A stretch of DNA of 64,000 nt from JAWKWH01 sp963669455 (lineage in GTDB: Bacteria > Pseudomonadota > Alphaproteobacteria > Rhizobiales > Rhizobiaceae): positions 806,001 to 870,000 of the forward strand of contig OY770026.1 in assembly GCA_963669455.1 (NCBI GenBank), written 5' to 3'. A program made the translations under genes and the position numbers. Below, piece after piece: positions 42,980 to 51,955 of the stretch. The first letter of the stretch is position 1. Each line of letters begins with the position of its first letter. The notes below the pieces were generated by a model. The model searched no databases, had not been told where the DNA came from, and saw nothing but the letters and a program-made list of their open reading frames with translations.

Positions 42980-43699
42980 GTGCAGGACGGTCTTTATGTT
43001 GCATTGTCATCCCAAGTCGCTCTGGAGCGCAGGCTGTCGACAATCGCAGACAATGTTGCCAATGCCAACACGGTTGGGTTTCGTTCGACGGGCGTCAAAT
43101 TTGAAGAGCTGGTCGTTGGCTTGAGTGGGAAGTCGGCAACTTTTGTCTCGCCCGGCAATTCCTATCTTTCGACGCATAGCGGCGCAATAAAGGAAACAGG
43201 CGGTTCGCTCGATTTTGCCATTCAAGGCGATGCATGGTTCGCCATCGACACGCCGGCAGGCACGGTCATGACCAGGGATGGCCGGTTCAAAATGCTTGAA
43301 ACAGGCGAACTGGTTACGCTTTCAGGTCATCCTGTGTTCGACCCCGGCGGTGCGGCGATAGTGCTTAATCCTGCGGGTGGAAAACCAAATGCCGGGCGCG
43401 ATGGTTTTTTGAGCCAAAATGGCAACCAGGTCGCAGCACTTGGCCTGTTTGACTTCGACCCAGGGCCGAATTTCCGCCGCTATGGTAATTCCGGAGTGAT
43501 TGCCGATAGATTTCCAGAGTCGGCTGTCGACCGCTCTGACATCGGTGTTGTGCAAGGTTTCGTGGAGCAGTCGAATGTTAATCCGCTACGCGAATTGACC
43601 AGGCTGATCATGGTTCAGCGCGCGTTTGACAATGCTGCGGCGCTGATACGCGACAGCGAGAATGCCTATGAAGAAACCATCAAGGCCTTTGGATCGTGA
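42980..43699 (+). CDS. flgF: Flagellar basal-body rod protein FlgF
   Basis: 239 residues from a GTG start with GGGAGAGGGA upstream. The N-terminal rod motif 'LSTIADNVANANTVGFR' and the C-terminal 'VEQSNVNPLRELTRLIMVQRAF' are the paired rod/hook signatures. Proximal-rod component in the periplasm, exported by the flagellar type III system. The stop overlaps the fliI GTG (GTGA). Confidence 0.94.
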   Translation: MQDGLYVALSSQVALERRLSTIADNVANANTVGFRSTGVKFEELVVGLSGKSATFVSPGNSYLSTHSGAIKETGGSLDFAIQGDAWFAIDTPAGTVMTRDGRFKMLETGELVTLSGHPVFDPGGAAIVLNPAGGKPNAGRDGFLSQNGNQVAALGLFDFDPGPNFRRYGNSGVIADRFPESAVDRSDIGVVQGFVEQSNVNPLRELTRLIMVQRAFDNAAALIRDSENAYEETIKAFGS

Positions 43700-45117
43700 C
43701 CCAATCGGCCGATGGACTTGACCATCTGACATCGTGCTATCAGCAGTTTCTCAAAAAGGGCCAACTTGTCTTGAGAGGAGGCAAGGTGGTTTCCATATCG
43801 GCAAACCACTACAGGGTGCGCGGCATGGCAGATATTTGCCGGCTTGGCGATATCGTTCATCACGAGGCAAGCAACAAGGGCCGGCGTGGTGAAATCGTGC
43901 AGATTGACAGCCGTGAAATAACAATTGCACCATTTCGCGATTCCAGGGAACTGACCATTGGCGATATCGTCATCAATCGCGGGCAGGCTCCCGCCCGGCC
44001 TTCTCAGGCCTGGCTCGGCCGCGTCGTCAATGCGCTTTGCGAGCCGCTTGATGGCAATGGTCCGCTGGCGCCATCGGTTGGAGAGAGTAAGACGAAGCCG
44101 CCGGGAGGACCGATGGGCAGATCGCCCATAAGCCAGGCATTTCGCACCGGCGTCCGCGCTGTGGATATTTTTACCCCGCTTTGCTTCGGACAGCGTTTCG
44201 GCGTGTTTGCCGGTTCAGGTGTCGGCAAATCGACGCTTCTGGCGATGCTTGCCCATGCCGATGCGTTCGATGTGATCGTGGTTGCCATGGTGGGTGAACG
44301 GGCCCGGGAGGCCCGGGAGTTCGTCGCAGAAACGCTTGGCGCTGATGACATGGCGAAGGCGGTCGTGGTCGTGTCGACCAGCGAGGAAAGCGCCATGATG
44401 CGGCGAAGAGCGCCCGAAACGGCGCTTCAGATTGCAGAGTATTTTCGAGACAGCGGTAAAAGCGTGCTTTTGCTGGTGGATTCGGTGACCCGTTATGCGC
44501 ATGCACTAAGGGAAGTGGCCATTTCGCTTGGTGAACCACCGGTTGCACGCGGCTATCCGGCATCCGTTTTTTCCGATCTGCCCAGGATGCTTGAGCGCGC
44601 CGGCCCGGGGGCTGACGGGGAGGGATCCATCACGGCGATCATTACCGTGCTTGTCGATGGCGACGACCATAATGATCCGGTTGCAGACGCGTTGCGCGGT
44701 ATTCTCGATGGCCATCTTGTTTTGGACAGGGAAATCGCCAACCAGGGCCGCTATCCTGCCATCAATCCGCTGGCATCGATTTCACGCCTTTCCAATCGTG
44801 TTTGGAGCGATAGCGAACGGGAGCTGGTTTTGAGCCTGCGCTCGATGATCAACCGCTTTGAGGAGACGCGAGATCTGCGCCTGCTTGGCGCATGGCAGCC
44901 GGGCGCGGATCCGGTGCTGGATAAGGCAGTTGAAACGGTGCCGGCTATTTATCAGGCCTTGTGCCAAAGTCCTGGAGATCTGGTTTCGGACAATCCGTTT
45001 GCCGATCTGGCAGCCTCGTTGAGAGGTGATGCCGGTCAATCGGCACCCGATGACGCCGACCAGGCGAAGGTTGAGGAGACAGGCGGCAATGCGCCGGGTA
45101 AATTCGAAACGGCCTAG
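43696..45117 (+). CDS. fliI: Flagellum-specific ATPase FliI
   Basis: 473 residues. Walker A 'AGSGVGKS' with Lys178, Walker B 'VLLLVDSVTRYAHA', and the F1-beta-like core. Cytoplasmic ATPase that helps unload export substrates. The C-terminal 35 residues are polar and variable. GTG start overlaps the flgF stop by four bases; the next gene starts inside its 3' end. Confidence 0.96.
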   Translation: MTQSADGLDHLTSCYQQFLKKGQLVLRGGKVVSISANHYRVRGMADICRLGDIVHHEASNKGRRGEIVQIDSREITIAPFRDSRELTIGDIVINRGQAPARPSQAWLGRVVNALCEPLDGNGPLAPSVGESKTKPPGGPMGRSPISQAFRTGVRAVDIFTPLCFGQRFGVFAGSGVGKSTLLAMLAHADAFDVIVVAMVGERAREAREFVAETLGADDMAKAVVVVSTSEESAMMRRRAPETALQIAEYFRDSGKSVLLLVDSVTRYAHALREVAISLGEPPVARGYPASVFSDLPRMLERAGPGADGEGSITAIITVLVDGDDHNDPVADALRGILDGHLVLDREIANQGRYPAINPLASISRLSNRVWSDSERELVLSLRSMINRFEETRDLRLLGAWQPGADPVLDKAVETVPAIYQALCQSPGDLVSDNPFADLAASLRGDAGQSAPDDADQAKVEETGGNAPGKFETA

Positions 45118-45598
45118 ACGCCTCCGCAAACTGGTAAGCAATGCGGCTTGGGGGGGGTTCGGCCTGATGCTGGCAGGCGGAGCTGTGGCATTTCCCTGGT
45201 ATGTCTATTTCAACCCGGAACAATTTTCTCCGCCGCGCATTGAATATTCTGGCAATGGTGAGCTGTTTGGAGAACCAGAGGATCGCAGCGGCGCATTTGA
45301 GCAGAGGATGATTTCCCTACGCGGCGAGATACTCGATCCGGTTGAGACGGGAACGGTGGAGCCTGCGAATATTTCTTCGGGATCTTCCGGTGATCAGCCC
45401 TTTCCCGGCCGCTCCAACGCTTATCGTGTTCTTCATGTCGCCAATGGCCTTGCACTGGTGCGCGATGATACCGGCATTTTCATCGTCCAGCTTAATTCGC
45501 GCCTGCCGGATGGCCAGGTGATCAAAGAGATGCGGCGTCAGGACCAAAAATGGGAGTTGGTCACGTCGGGAAATGAAATCGTCGGTGAAACACCTTGA
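45089..45598 (+). CDS. Hypothetical membrane-anchored protein between fliI and flgB
   Basis: 169 residues from ATG 45089 (GGAGA nine bases upstream), overlapping fliI by 29 bases. A very basic N-terminus (about 1-15), one membrane helix (about 19-37), then a periplasmic domain of about 130 residues ending in 'ALVRDDTGIFIVQLNSRLPDGQ', a beta-rich module. No family recognised. Its coupling to fliI points to flagellar function; no FliJ-like coiled coil is present, so it is not a FliJ substitute by sequence. Confidence 0.7.
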   Translation: MRRVNSKRPRRLRKLVSNAAWGGFGLMLAGGAVAFPWYVYFNPEQFSPPRIEYSGNGELFGEPEDRSGAFEQRMISLRGEILDPVETGTVEPANISSGSSGDQPFPGRSNAYRVLHVANGLALVRDDTGIFIVQLNSRLPDGQVIKEMRRQDQKWELVTSGNEIVGETP

Positions 45599-45664
45599 TC
45601 TGACCTTCATGACCAGCCTCACGCAAGTCTGTACCACTAAACTTGGCGTCGAGGAGTTGGGTTT

Positions 45665-46042
45665 ATGGGTGTTTCGGAAATTTTCGGACTGGCGTCGCAA
45701 CAAGCTAAGTGGCTTTCGGTCCGCCAAACGGCAGTTGCCAACAATATCGCCAATGCCAATACGCCGGACTATGGAGCGGTCGATGTCGAGCCGTTTTCCA
45801 AGGTGCTCGCCAATCGGACGGTGACACAAGCTGCAACGCATAATGCTCACTTTGGTGGGTCATCTACGACTACCGCACTCAATGTCTCCGACAGTGGCGG
45901 GTCAAGAATCAACGCCAATGCTCCAAGTGTGAAGGTCGAAGAGGAGCTCGTCAAATCGAGCGAGATCGCTCACGCCTATGAACTGAACACATCGATCGTC
46001 AAGGCGTTTCACCGCATGATACTCATGACAGCGAAGGCTTAG
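45665..46042 (+). CDS. flgB: Flagellar basal-body rod protein FlgB
   Basis: 125 residues, proximal rod. N-terminal 'WLSVRQTAVANNIANANTPDY' carries the rod motif; the C-terminal helix reads 'HAYELNTSIVKAFHRMILMTAK'. GGAG precedes the start. Followed after 2 bases by flgC in the fixed flgB-flgC-fliE-flgG order. Confidence 0.95.
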   Translation: MGVSEIFGLASQQAKWLSVRQTAVANNIANANTPDYGAVDVEPFSKVLANRTVTQAATHNAHFGGSSTTTALNVSDSGGSRINANAPSVKVEEELVKSSEIAHAYELNTSIVKAFHRMILMTAKA

Positions 46043-46044
46043 AA

Positions 46045-46464
46045 ATGGACGCTCTTACCGTAGCCTTGAAAGTCGCCGCATCGGGTCTTGAGGCCCAGTC
46101 GAAGCGGATTTTAACCGTTTCGGAAAACCTGGCAAATGCCCAGTCAACCGCGAAGGTTCCAGGCGGCGATCCCTATCAGCGCAAGGTCGTGTCGTTTGCT
46201 GCCGAGCTGGACAGGGCAACAGGTGGCGCGTCGGTTGAGATACAATCCACATCGAACGACCGGTCGCCGTTTCCAGTGGAGTTCGATCCTGGCCACCAGG
46301 CGGCGGACAGTGGCGGCTACGTCAAGATGCCAAACGTCAATGTGTTGATTGAAATGGCTGATATGCGCGAAGCCAATCGCAGCTACGAAGCCAATCTGCA
46401 AGTTGTCAAACAGGCGCGTAAGCTGATTTCCATGACTATCGGCATGATGAGGGCGAGCTCGTGA
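46045..46464 (+). CDS. flgC: Flagellar basal-body rod protein FlgC
   Basis: 139 residues, proximal rod. 'LKVAASGLEAQSKRILTVSENLANAQST' at the N-terminus, 'PNVNVLIEMADMREANRSYEANLQVVK' at the C-terminus. The stop overlaps the fliE GTG (GTGA), so translation is coupled. Confidence 0.95.
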   Translation: MDALTVALKVAASGLEAQSKRILTVSENLANAQSTAKVPGGDPYQRKVVSFAAELDRATGGASVEIQSTSNDRSPFPVEFDPGHQAADSGGYVKMPNVNVLIEMADMREANRSYEANLQVVKQARKLISMTIGMMRASS

Positions 46465-46772
46465 TTACACCCATTTCACCCATTACTTCCGGCAATATTC
46501 CCGGTGCCGCAAGCACAACGGGTGGCGGGCTGGAAAAAACGGCGAGCGTGTTTGGCGATAGTTTCAGCGATGTGCTGACGGCGTCTTCGCGGCAGGTTGT
46601 TGCCGATATTACCCAGGCGGAAAAAATGTCCATGGCTGCGCTTGAAGGCAAGGCTGAGACACGTGACGTCGTCGAAGCCGTGATGAGCGCCGAGCGTTCA
46701 TTGCAGACCGCGATCGCGATCCGCGACAAAATAGTGACCGCCTATCTGGAGATAAGCCGGATGGCGATTTGA
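46461..46772 (+). CDS. fliE: Flagellar hook-basal body protein FliE
   Basis: 103 residues from a GTG start. The C-terminal half 'ISRMA', with 'RDVVEAVMSAERSLQTAIAIRDKIVTAYLEI' before it, is the FliE signature. Joins the MS ring (FliF) to the rod and is the first rod substrate exported. Confidence 0.93.
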   Translation: MITPISPITSGNIPGAASTTGGGLEKTASVFGDSFSDVLTASSRQVVADITQAEKMSMAALEGKAETRDVVEAVMSAERSLQTAIAIRDKIVTAYLEISRMAI

Positions 46773-46782
46773 GGAGCGTACC

Positions 46783-47571
46783 ATGAAGGCACTTAGCATT
46801 GCTGCAACGGGCATGAACGCCCAGCAAACCAATCTCGAAGTGATTGCCAACAACATTGCCAATATCAATACGTCGGGCTTCAAGAGAGCGAGAGCGGAGT
46901 TCTCCGACCTTTTGTACCAGACAGAGAGAATTCAGGGCGTGCCAAACCGCGCCAATCAAAACATCGTTCCCGAGGGTGCGCATATCGGGCTTGGCGTCCG
47001 CACCGCAGCGATCCGTAATGTCCACCTTCAGGGCTCGCTTACCAGCACGGGAAACCACTTCGATCTGGCGCTGTCCGGCAATGGCTGGTTCCAGATCGAT
47101 GGCGCCAATGGCGAAACATTCTACACCCGTGCAGGTGCGTTCAATACCAATGCGACAGGCTCTATCGTTACGGTCGACGGGTTTCCGGTCCAGCCCGGCA
47201 TCACCGTGCCGAACGATGCGCTGGAGGTGATTGTTACCGAAAGCGGCCAGGTCTTTGCTCGGATTGCCGGGCAGACGGAATTGCAGGATCTCGGGCAATT
47301 GACACTTGCTTCCTTCGCCAATGATGCCGGTCTTGACCCGCTTGGCAGCAATCTTTTTGCGGCAACTGAAGCATCCGGTCCGGCGAATGTGGGTGTGCCT
47401 GGCGATCCCGGATTTGCAACCGTGCGTCAAGGATATCTGGAAGCATCCAATGTGGACCCGGTAAAGGAGATCACGGACATGATCGCCGCGCAGCGCGGTT
47501 ATGAAATGAATTCGAAGGTTATTCAGGCTGCCGATGAAATGGCTGCTACAGTTTCGAAGAACATTCGATGA
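46783..47571 (+). CDS. flgG: Flagellar distal-rod protein FlgG
   Basis: 262 residues. 'ATGMNAQQTNLEVIANNIANINTSGFKR' near the N-terminus and 'LEASNVDPVKEITDMIAAQRGYEMNSKVIQAADEM' at the C-terminus give a confident FlgG call. Distal rod. GGAG upstream; its stop overlaps the flgA start (ATGATG). Confidence 0.96.
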   Translation: MKALSIAATGMNAQQTNLEVIANNIANINTSGFKRARAEFSDLLYQTERIQGVPNRANQNIVPEGAHIGLGVRTAAIRNVHLQGSLTSTGNHFDLALSGNGWFQIDGANGETFYTRAGAFNTNATGSIVTVDGFPVQPGITVPNDALEVIVTESGQVFARIAGQTELQDLGQLTLASFANDAGLDPLGSNLFAATEASGPANVGVPGDPGFATVRQGYLEASNVDPVKEITDMIAAQRGYEMNSKVIQAADEMAATVSKNIR

Positions 47572-48047
47572 TGTATAACGCGGTCAGAATTTTCTGCAAA
47601 ACGGCTTTATCGGCAGCTTTGGTGATGCTGTGCTTCATCGCCGGCGCCCTGGCCGGCGAGACCCGGATCGTGATGGTTACCGGCGTTGTCTATCCGGGCC
47701 AGCAAATATCGCAGGAAATGCTGCGCGAAGTCACATTGAGAAAACCGCTCCGGACAAATCAGCGGGTCGTGCTCGATGCCTCTGAAATTGTCGGCAAGGT
47801 CGCCAAGCGGACCCTGCTGCCGCGCCGGGCCATTCCGGTTGCCGCCCTTCGTCAGGCCTATGTCGTTGAAGCCGGCCGGCCGGTCAGGGCCGTGTTTGTC
47901 AATGGCGGTTTGTCGATCACGATAATGGTGGTGGCTTTGATGGATGGGGCAACGGGCGATATGGTCAAGGTGCGCAATCCCGATTCAGGCAGGACGTTTG
48001 CGGCCACGGCCCGTTCCGACGGCACTGTGATGGTTGGGCCTTTGTGA
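47568..48047 (+). CDS. flgA: Flagellar P-ring assembly chaperone FlgA
   Basis: 159 residues, the short rhizobial form of FlgA. Signal peptide (cleavage near 'GALAG'), then an SAF-type domain 'GQQISQEMLREVTLRKPLR' and 'LLPRRAIPVAALRQ', and the C-terminal 'MDGATGDMVKVRNPDSGRTFAATARSDGTVMV' typical of FlgA. Periplasmic chaperone for FlgI, encoded next. Confidence 0.93.
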   Translation: MMYNAVRIFCKTALSAALVMLCFIAGALAGETRIVMVTGVVYPGQQISQEMLREVTLRKPLRTNQRVVLDASEIVGKVAKRTLLPRRAIPVAALRQAYVVEAGRPVRAVFVNGGLSITIMVVALMDGATGDMVKVRNPDSGRTFAATARSDGTVMVGPL

Positions 48048-49144
48048 TGCGGATTATTCTGGCCGCCGTGATGGCGCTGATCTGGACCCAGCCGGTGTTG
48101 ACCGCCTCACGTGTAAAAGACATCGCCACATTGCAAAGTGTGCGTGAGAATCAATTGCTCGGTTACGGGCTGGTCATCGGTCTGCAGGGCACCGGAGACA
48201 GTTTGCGCAATTCGACATTCACCGAGCGCTCGGTCCGTTCGATGCTCGATAATCTTGGCGTGGCGGTTGATGATGGCGCTGCGCGAACGAAAAATATAGC
48301 CGCCGTGATCGTTACCGCCAATTTGCCGCCCTTTGCCCGGGCCGGTGCGCGCATCGACGTCAATGTCGCTTCGCTTGGGGATGCCACCTCACTTGCCGGC
48401 GGCACGCTTGTCATGACGCCTTTGCGCGGGGCCGATGGCGATATCTATGCCGTGGTGCAAGGTCCGGTTTCAGTGTCCGGCTTCTATGCCCAGGGCGAAG
48501 CCGAAACCCTGTCGCAGGGTGTTCCGACGGCAGGACGTATTCCTGGAGGCGCCATTGTCGAGCGCGAAGTTGGCGGACGGCTGGCCGATCAGGACACGTT
48601 TATTCTGCAATTGAGAAATCCCGATTTTTCGACCTCCATTGCGGTTACCGATGCCATCAACGCCTATACCAAACAGCGCTATGGCGCCCGGTTTGCCGCC
48701 GAACAGGATTCGCGCACCATTGCGGTGGCCAAGCCGCCCAAAGTCTCGGCCGCCAGGTTCTTTGCCGAGATTGAACGGCTGGTCGTCGAGACGGATACAA
48801 TAGCGCGTGTGGTCATGGATGAGCGTTCCGGCACCGTTGTCATCGGTCAGGATGTGCGCATTTCCAAAGTGGCGATCAGTCACGGATCCTTGACGGTGCG
48901 GGTGACCGAACTTCCCCAAATTGTTCAACCGGCGCCGTTCTCACGCGGCGAGACCGCAGTCCAGGACACAACGGTGATCGACGCCAATCAGGAAGGCACC
49001 CAATTGTCGACTATCGAGGGATCGTCGCTTCAATCGCTTGTTGAGGGGCTGAACACATTGGGGGTCAAGCCCAGTGACATCATTTCAATTCTGCAGGCAA
49101 TCAAGACGGCTGGTGCCTTGCAGGCAGAACTGGTTTTGCAATGA
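48047..49144 (+). CDS. flgI: Flagellar P-ring protein FlgI
   Basis: 365 residues from ATG 48047, one base overlap with the flgA stop (a GTG one codon earlier is possible). Sec signal peptide (about 1-20), 'RVKDIATLQSVRENQLLGYGLVIGLQGTGDSL', and the C-terminal 'LVEGLNTLGVKPSDIISILQAIKTAGALQAELV'. Builds the periplasmic P ring bushing. Coupled to motE downstream. Confidence 0.96.
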   Translation: MRIILAAVMALIWTQPVLTASRVKDIATLQSVRENQLLGYGLVIGLQGTGDSLRNSTFTERSVRSMLDNLGVAVDDGAARTKNIAAVIVTANLPPFARAGARIDVNVASLGDATSLAGGTLVMTPLRGADGDIYAVVQGPVSVSGFYAQGEAETLSQGVPTAGRIPGGAIVEREVGGRLADQDTFILQLRNPDFSTSIAVTDAINAYTKQRYGARFAAEQDSRTIAVAKPPKVSAARFFAEIERLVVETDTIARVVMDERSGTVVIGQDVRISKVAISHGSLTVRVTELPQIVQPAPFSRGETAVQDTTVIDANQEGTQLSTIEGSSLQSLVEGLNTLGVKPSDIISILQAIKTAGALQAELVLQ

Positions 49145-49152
49145 GGTGTGAA

Positions 49153-49680
49153 ATGTTGAATTTACGGTTTGCGCTGACCATCACATTGCTGGCTCTTCTG
49201 ACCGGTGGTGCGGCTATAATCCTTCCCGGCGCTGTCCTTAGCGATGCAGTTGCTGCCGAGGCGGATGCGTCGGAATCATACTCCAATAACGAAATCCAGA
49301 GATTTTGCACCAATATCGCCGATGCGGCGCGGGATCGGCGCTATGCGCTGAAGGCAGCGGAATTGCGTGCGTTGCAGGATGATGTTGAAAAGCGCATCGC
49401 GGTCCTGGAACAGAAAAGCATGGAATATGAAAAATGGGTCGCACGCCGGGACGAGTTCTTGAAAATGGCGAACGGAACGCTGATCGAGATTTATGCGAAA
49501 ATGCGTCCTGACGCGGCAGCGGCCAGGCTGGAACTTCTCGGCGTCGATCTTGCGGCCGTCATTTTGATGAAGCTTTCTCCGCGGCAGGCCGGGGTCATAC
49601 TCAATGAGATGGATGCGAGTAAGGCGGCCATGATAACCGGTGTGATGTCGGCTTCGGCAAGTCTTGAGGAGCCGTCATGA
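49153..49680 (+). CDS. motE: MotE, chaperone for MotC / MgtE-like N-terminal domain protein
   Basis: 175 residues; ATG 49153 has GAGGTG at ideal spacing, while the ATG at 49141 that overlaps the flgI stop does not. Signal peptide (cleavage near 'VAAEA'), a helical, coiled-coil-prone middle ('LRALQDDVEKRIAVLEQKSMEYEKWV'), and an MgtE-N-like tail 'MRPDAAAARLELLGVDLAAVILMKLSPRQAGVILNEMD'. In Sinorhizobium MotE is a periplasmic chaperone for MotC; this gene has the same neighbours. Its stop overlaps flgH. Confidence 0.88.
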   Translation: MLNLRFALTITLLALLTGGAAIILPGAVLSDAVAAEADASESYSNNEIQRFCTNIADAARDRRYALKAAELRALQDDVEKRIAVLEQKSMEYEKWVARRDEFLKMANGTLIEIYAKMRPDAAAARLELLGVDLAAVILMKLSPRQAGVILNEMDASKAAMITGVMSASASLEEPS

Positions 49681-50381
49681 TGCGGTTAACGCTTCTTGTT
49701 TTTTCGACCGCGATAATCCAGGGCTGCGCCTCGCCGATCAAGGAGATCGGCAAACCTCCTGTTGTGTCGGAGGTTGGTTCCGGACTTCCCGTAAACGAGC
49801 AGTCGCTTGACCGTTTTCCAACTGCGCCGCCACCGGCGGTAAACCGCTATTCTCTTTGGGATGACCGGCGAAGCGATCTTTTTACCGACCGACGGGCAAT
49901 GAGAAACGGGGATATTCTCACCGTGCTCATCGCCATTTCCGACAAGGCACAATTGAACAACAAGACCGATCGGAGCAGAACAGCGAACAAGGGGATCGGC
50001 CTGTCGGGAACGTTTGATCTGGAAGGGGTGGGAAAAAGCGGCTCAGCCAGGGCAAAGATTGATTCCACGACGGATTTTGCCGGTGATGGCGCGACGGTGC
50101 GATCAGAAAAGATCAATCTCTCGGTGGCCGCAATCGTTACCAACGTGCTTCCGAACGGAAATCTGCTGATCCAGGGCTCGCAGGAAGTGCTTGTCAATTC
50201 CGAGCTTCGCATTCTCAAGATCGCCGGCATCGTCAGGCCAACCGATATAGGCCCCGACAACATCATCTCCTATGAACGTATTGCCGAGGCCCGGATTTCC
50301 TACGGTGGCCGCGGACGGGTATCGGAGGTTCAAGAACCGCCTTACGGCCAGCAGATACTGGACCGGGTATTGCCGTTTTAG
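49677..50381 (+). CDS. flgH: Flagellar L-ring protein FlgH
   Basis: 234-residue outer-membrane lipoprotein forming the L ring. Lipobox 'IIQGC' around Cys17, 'SLWDDRRSDLFTDRRAMRNGDILTVLIAI', and the C-terminal 'GIVRPTDIGPDNIISYERIAEARISYGGRG'. The stop TAG begins TAGAGCGGTTT, matching the recurring motif at repeat ends. Confidence 0.96.
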   Translation: MMRLTLLVFSTAIIQGCASPIKEIGKPPVVSEVGSGLPVNEQSLDRFPTAPPPAVNRYSLWDDRRSDLFTDRRAMRNGDILTVLIAISDKAQLNNKTDRSRTANKGIGLSGTFDLEGVGKSGSARAKIDSTTDFAGDGATVRSEKINLSVAAIVTNVLPNGNLLIQGSQEVLVNSELRILKIAGIVRPTDIGPDNIISYERIAEARISYGGRGRVSEVQEPPYGQQILDRVLPF

Positions 50382-50401
50382 AGCGGTTTGGGGAATGAAA
50401 T

Positions 50402-50968
50402 ATGGCAAAGGATGAACCCGACGAAGGCGAGGAAAAGCCGAAAAAGGGATCCATGGTTTCACAGCTCCTGGCAATGGTTCTCGTCACCGCCCTGGCCATC
50501 GGCGGTGGATGGGGGTTCAGCCAGTTTGTTCTGGGCGGGGCAACCGGCGGGCCGGATGCCGCTATGGCCGATGACGACGGCAATGCAGCCGGCGATGGCG
50601 AGATGTCATCCAAAGCCGGTGATGGCGAAAAGATGCAATCGGAGGAAGACGAGGCGGAAGATGAAGAGGGCATCGGCGGGACGCTTGTGACCGAGGTGCC
50701 GCTTGACCCCATCGTCACCAATGTTGCCAAACCGGAAGATACCTGGGTTCGCCTTGAGATGGCGGTGCTGTTTCAAGCCCAGCCCGAACCCGACCTCGTC
50801 AGTTCGATCCATCAGGACATATTCGCGTATATGCATTCGCTGAAACTGCACGAAGTTGCCGGTGCCAGCGGATATCTGCATATGCGCTCAGATCTGAGGG
50901 ATATCGTCAGGGTCAGAAGCGACGGACTGGCCAAAGATGTGCTGATAAAGGTGTTGTTGTTCGAATGA
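50402..50968 (+). CDS. fliL: Flagellar basal-body protein FliL
   Basis: 188 residues. Cytoplasmic acidic/basic N-terminus, one membrane helix (about 21-43), a long acidic linker (about 50-95, rich in Glu/Asp/Gly), and a periplasmic SPFH-like domain ending 'RSDLRDIVRVRSDGLAKDVLIKVLLFE'. Supports the stator. Overlaps fliP by four bases (ATGA). Confidence 0.92.
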   Translation: MAKDEPDEGEEKPKKGSMVSQLLAMVLVTALAIGGGWGFSQFVLGGATGGPDAAMADDDGNAAGDGEMSSKAGDGEKMQSEEDEAEDEEGIGGTLVTEVPLDPIVTNVAKPEDTWVRLEMAVLFQAQPEPDLVSSIHQDIFAYMHSLKLHEVAGASGYLHMRSDLRDIVRVRSDGLAKDVLIKVLLFE

Positions 50969-51705
50969 AAACGATCATAGCGACATCGATATTCATTTTG
51001 TTGGCGATCGGGGGTAGCGCCGAGGCACAGCAAATTGATCTTGGTGGACTTGTACCGGGATCGGATGGCGCTACAACAGGCACCATCATCCAGCTGTTTG
51101 GGTTGCTCAGTGTTCTGGCAATCGCGCCTGGCCTTTTGATCACCGTGACCAGTTTCACCAGGTTCATCATCGCGTTTTCGATTTTGCGCACCGGTATCGG
51201 GTTGCAAACCACGCCTGCCAATCTGATCCTGATCAGCCTTGCTTTGTTCATGAGCTTTTATGTCATGGCGCCGGTGTTTGAACGTGCCTGGCAGGATGGC
51301 ATGAAACCGCTGATGAACGAGGAAATAAGCCAGGAGCAGGCGCTTGCCCGTATCACCGAGCCGTTTCGCGGCTTCATGATCGACAATGTGCGCGACAAGG
51401 ACCTGGACCTATTCGTGGATCTGGCGCGCGAACGCGGGCAGGAGGTCGCAACAGACAGCACGATAGAATTGCATGTGCTGGTTCCCGCATTCATGATTTC
51501 CGAAATCAGACGCGGTTTCGAGATCGGCTTTCTGGTCGTGCTGCCGTTTTTGATCATCGATCTAATCGTCGCGACGGTGACGATGGCGATGGGTATGATG
51601 ATGCTGCCGCCGACCGTCATTGCGCTTCCCTTCAAGATTTTGTTCTTCGTGCTGATTGACGGCTGGAACCTGCTTGTCGGCAGCATGATCAGGTCTTTTG
51701 CCTGA
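50965..51705 (+). CDS. fliP: Flagellar export apparatus protein FliP
   Basis: 246 residues. Cleavable signal peptide, then four membrane helices, with 'TSFTRFIIAFSILRTGIGLQTTP' and 'VLVPAFMISEIRRGFEIGFLVVLPFLIIDLIVA'. Core export-gate protein assembling with FliQ and FliR. Its last 32 codons or so are repeated exactly at 53279-53373 as part of a tandem duplication. FliO was not seen. Confidence 0.96.
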   Translation: MKTIIATSIFILLAIGGSAEAQQIDLGGLVPGSDGATTGTIIQLFGLLSVLAIAPGLLITVTSFTRFIIAFSILRTGIGLQTTPANLILISLALFMSFYVMAPVFERAWQDGMKPLMNEEISQEQALARITEPFRGFMIDNVRDKDLDLFVDLARERGQEVATDSTIELHVLVPAFMISEIRRGFEIGFLVVLPFLIIDLIVATVTMAMGMMMLPPTVIALPFKILFFVLIDGWNLLVGSMIRSFA

Positions 51706-51955
51706 TTATATTCAGACCCCGCCAGGAACCCGAGGCCAGTCTTTTGACTGAACTTAAGGTGCTGAGCGGGTTAGGGATTTCATAACCATAATTCCCCTTT
51801 GCCAACCGCGTTTCACACCTTTTAAGGCCCCTTCGTGAGATAAGCCGGTCATGACAGCGGTTTGTCTTACCGACGAATGGCATGACGCCGATCCGCTGTA
51901 CCGGAAAACCCGGTATGTCCCTGCTGTATCAGTTGAGTAAAAAAAGGGGACGAGT
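51706..51955 (+). promoter_or_regulatory. Flagellin 1 leader and 5' UTR
   Basis: 250 bases before the first flagellin, almost identical to 53374-53624 from about 51764 on. It must carry the flagellin promoter; no sigma consensus was recognised. A stem-loop TACCGG-AAAAC-CCGGTA lies at 51899-51915, about 40 bases before the start codon, and AGGGGACGAG is the ribosome-binding site. Confidence 0.55.

Noticed and set aside
42973..43699. flgF as a second flgG
   Set aside because: It shares rod motifs with FlgG, but the N-terminal region and place before fliI match FlgF, and a clear flgG is at 46783.
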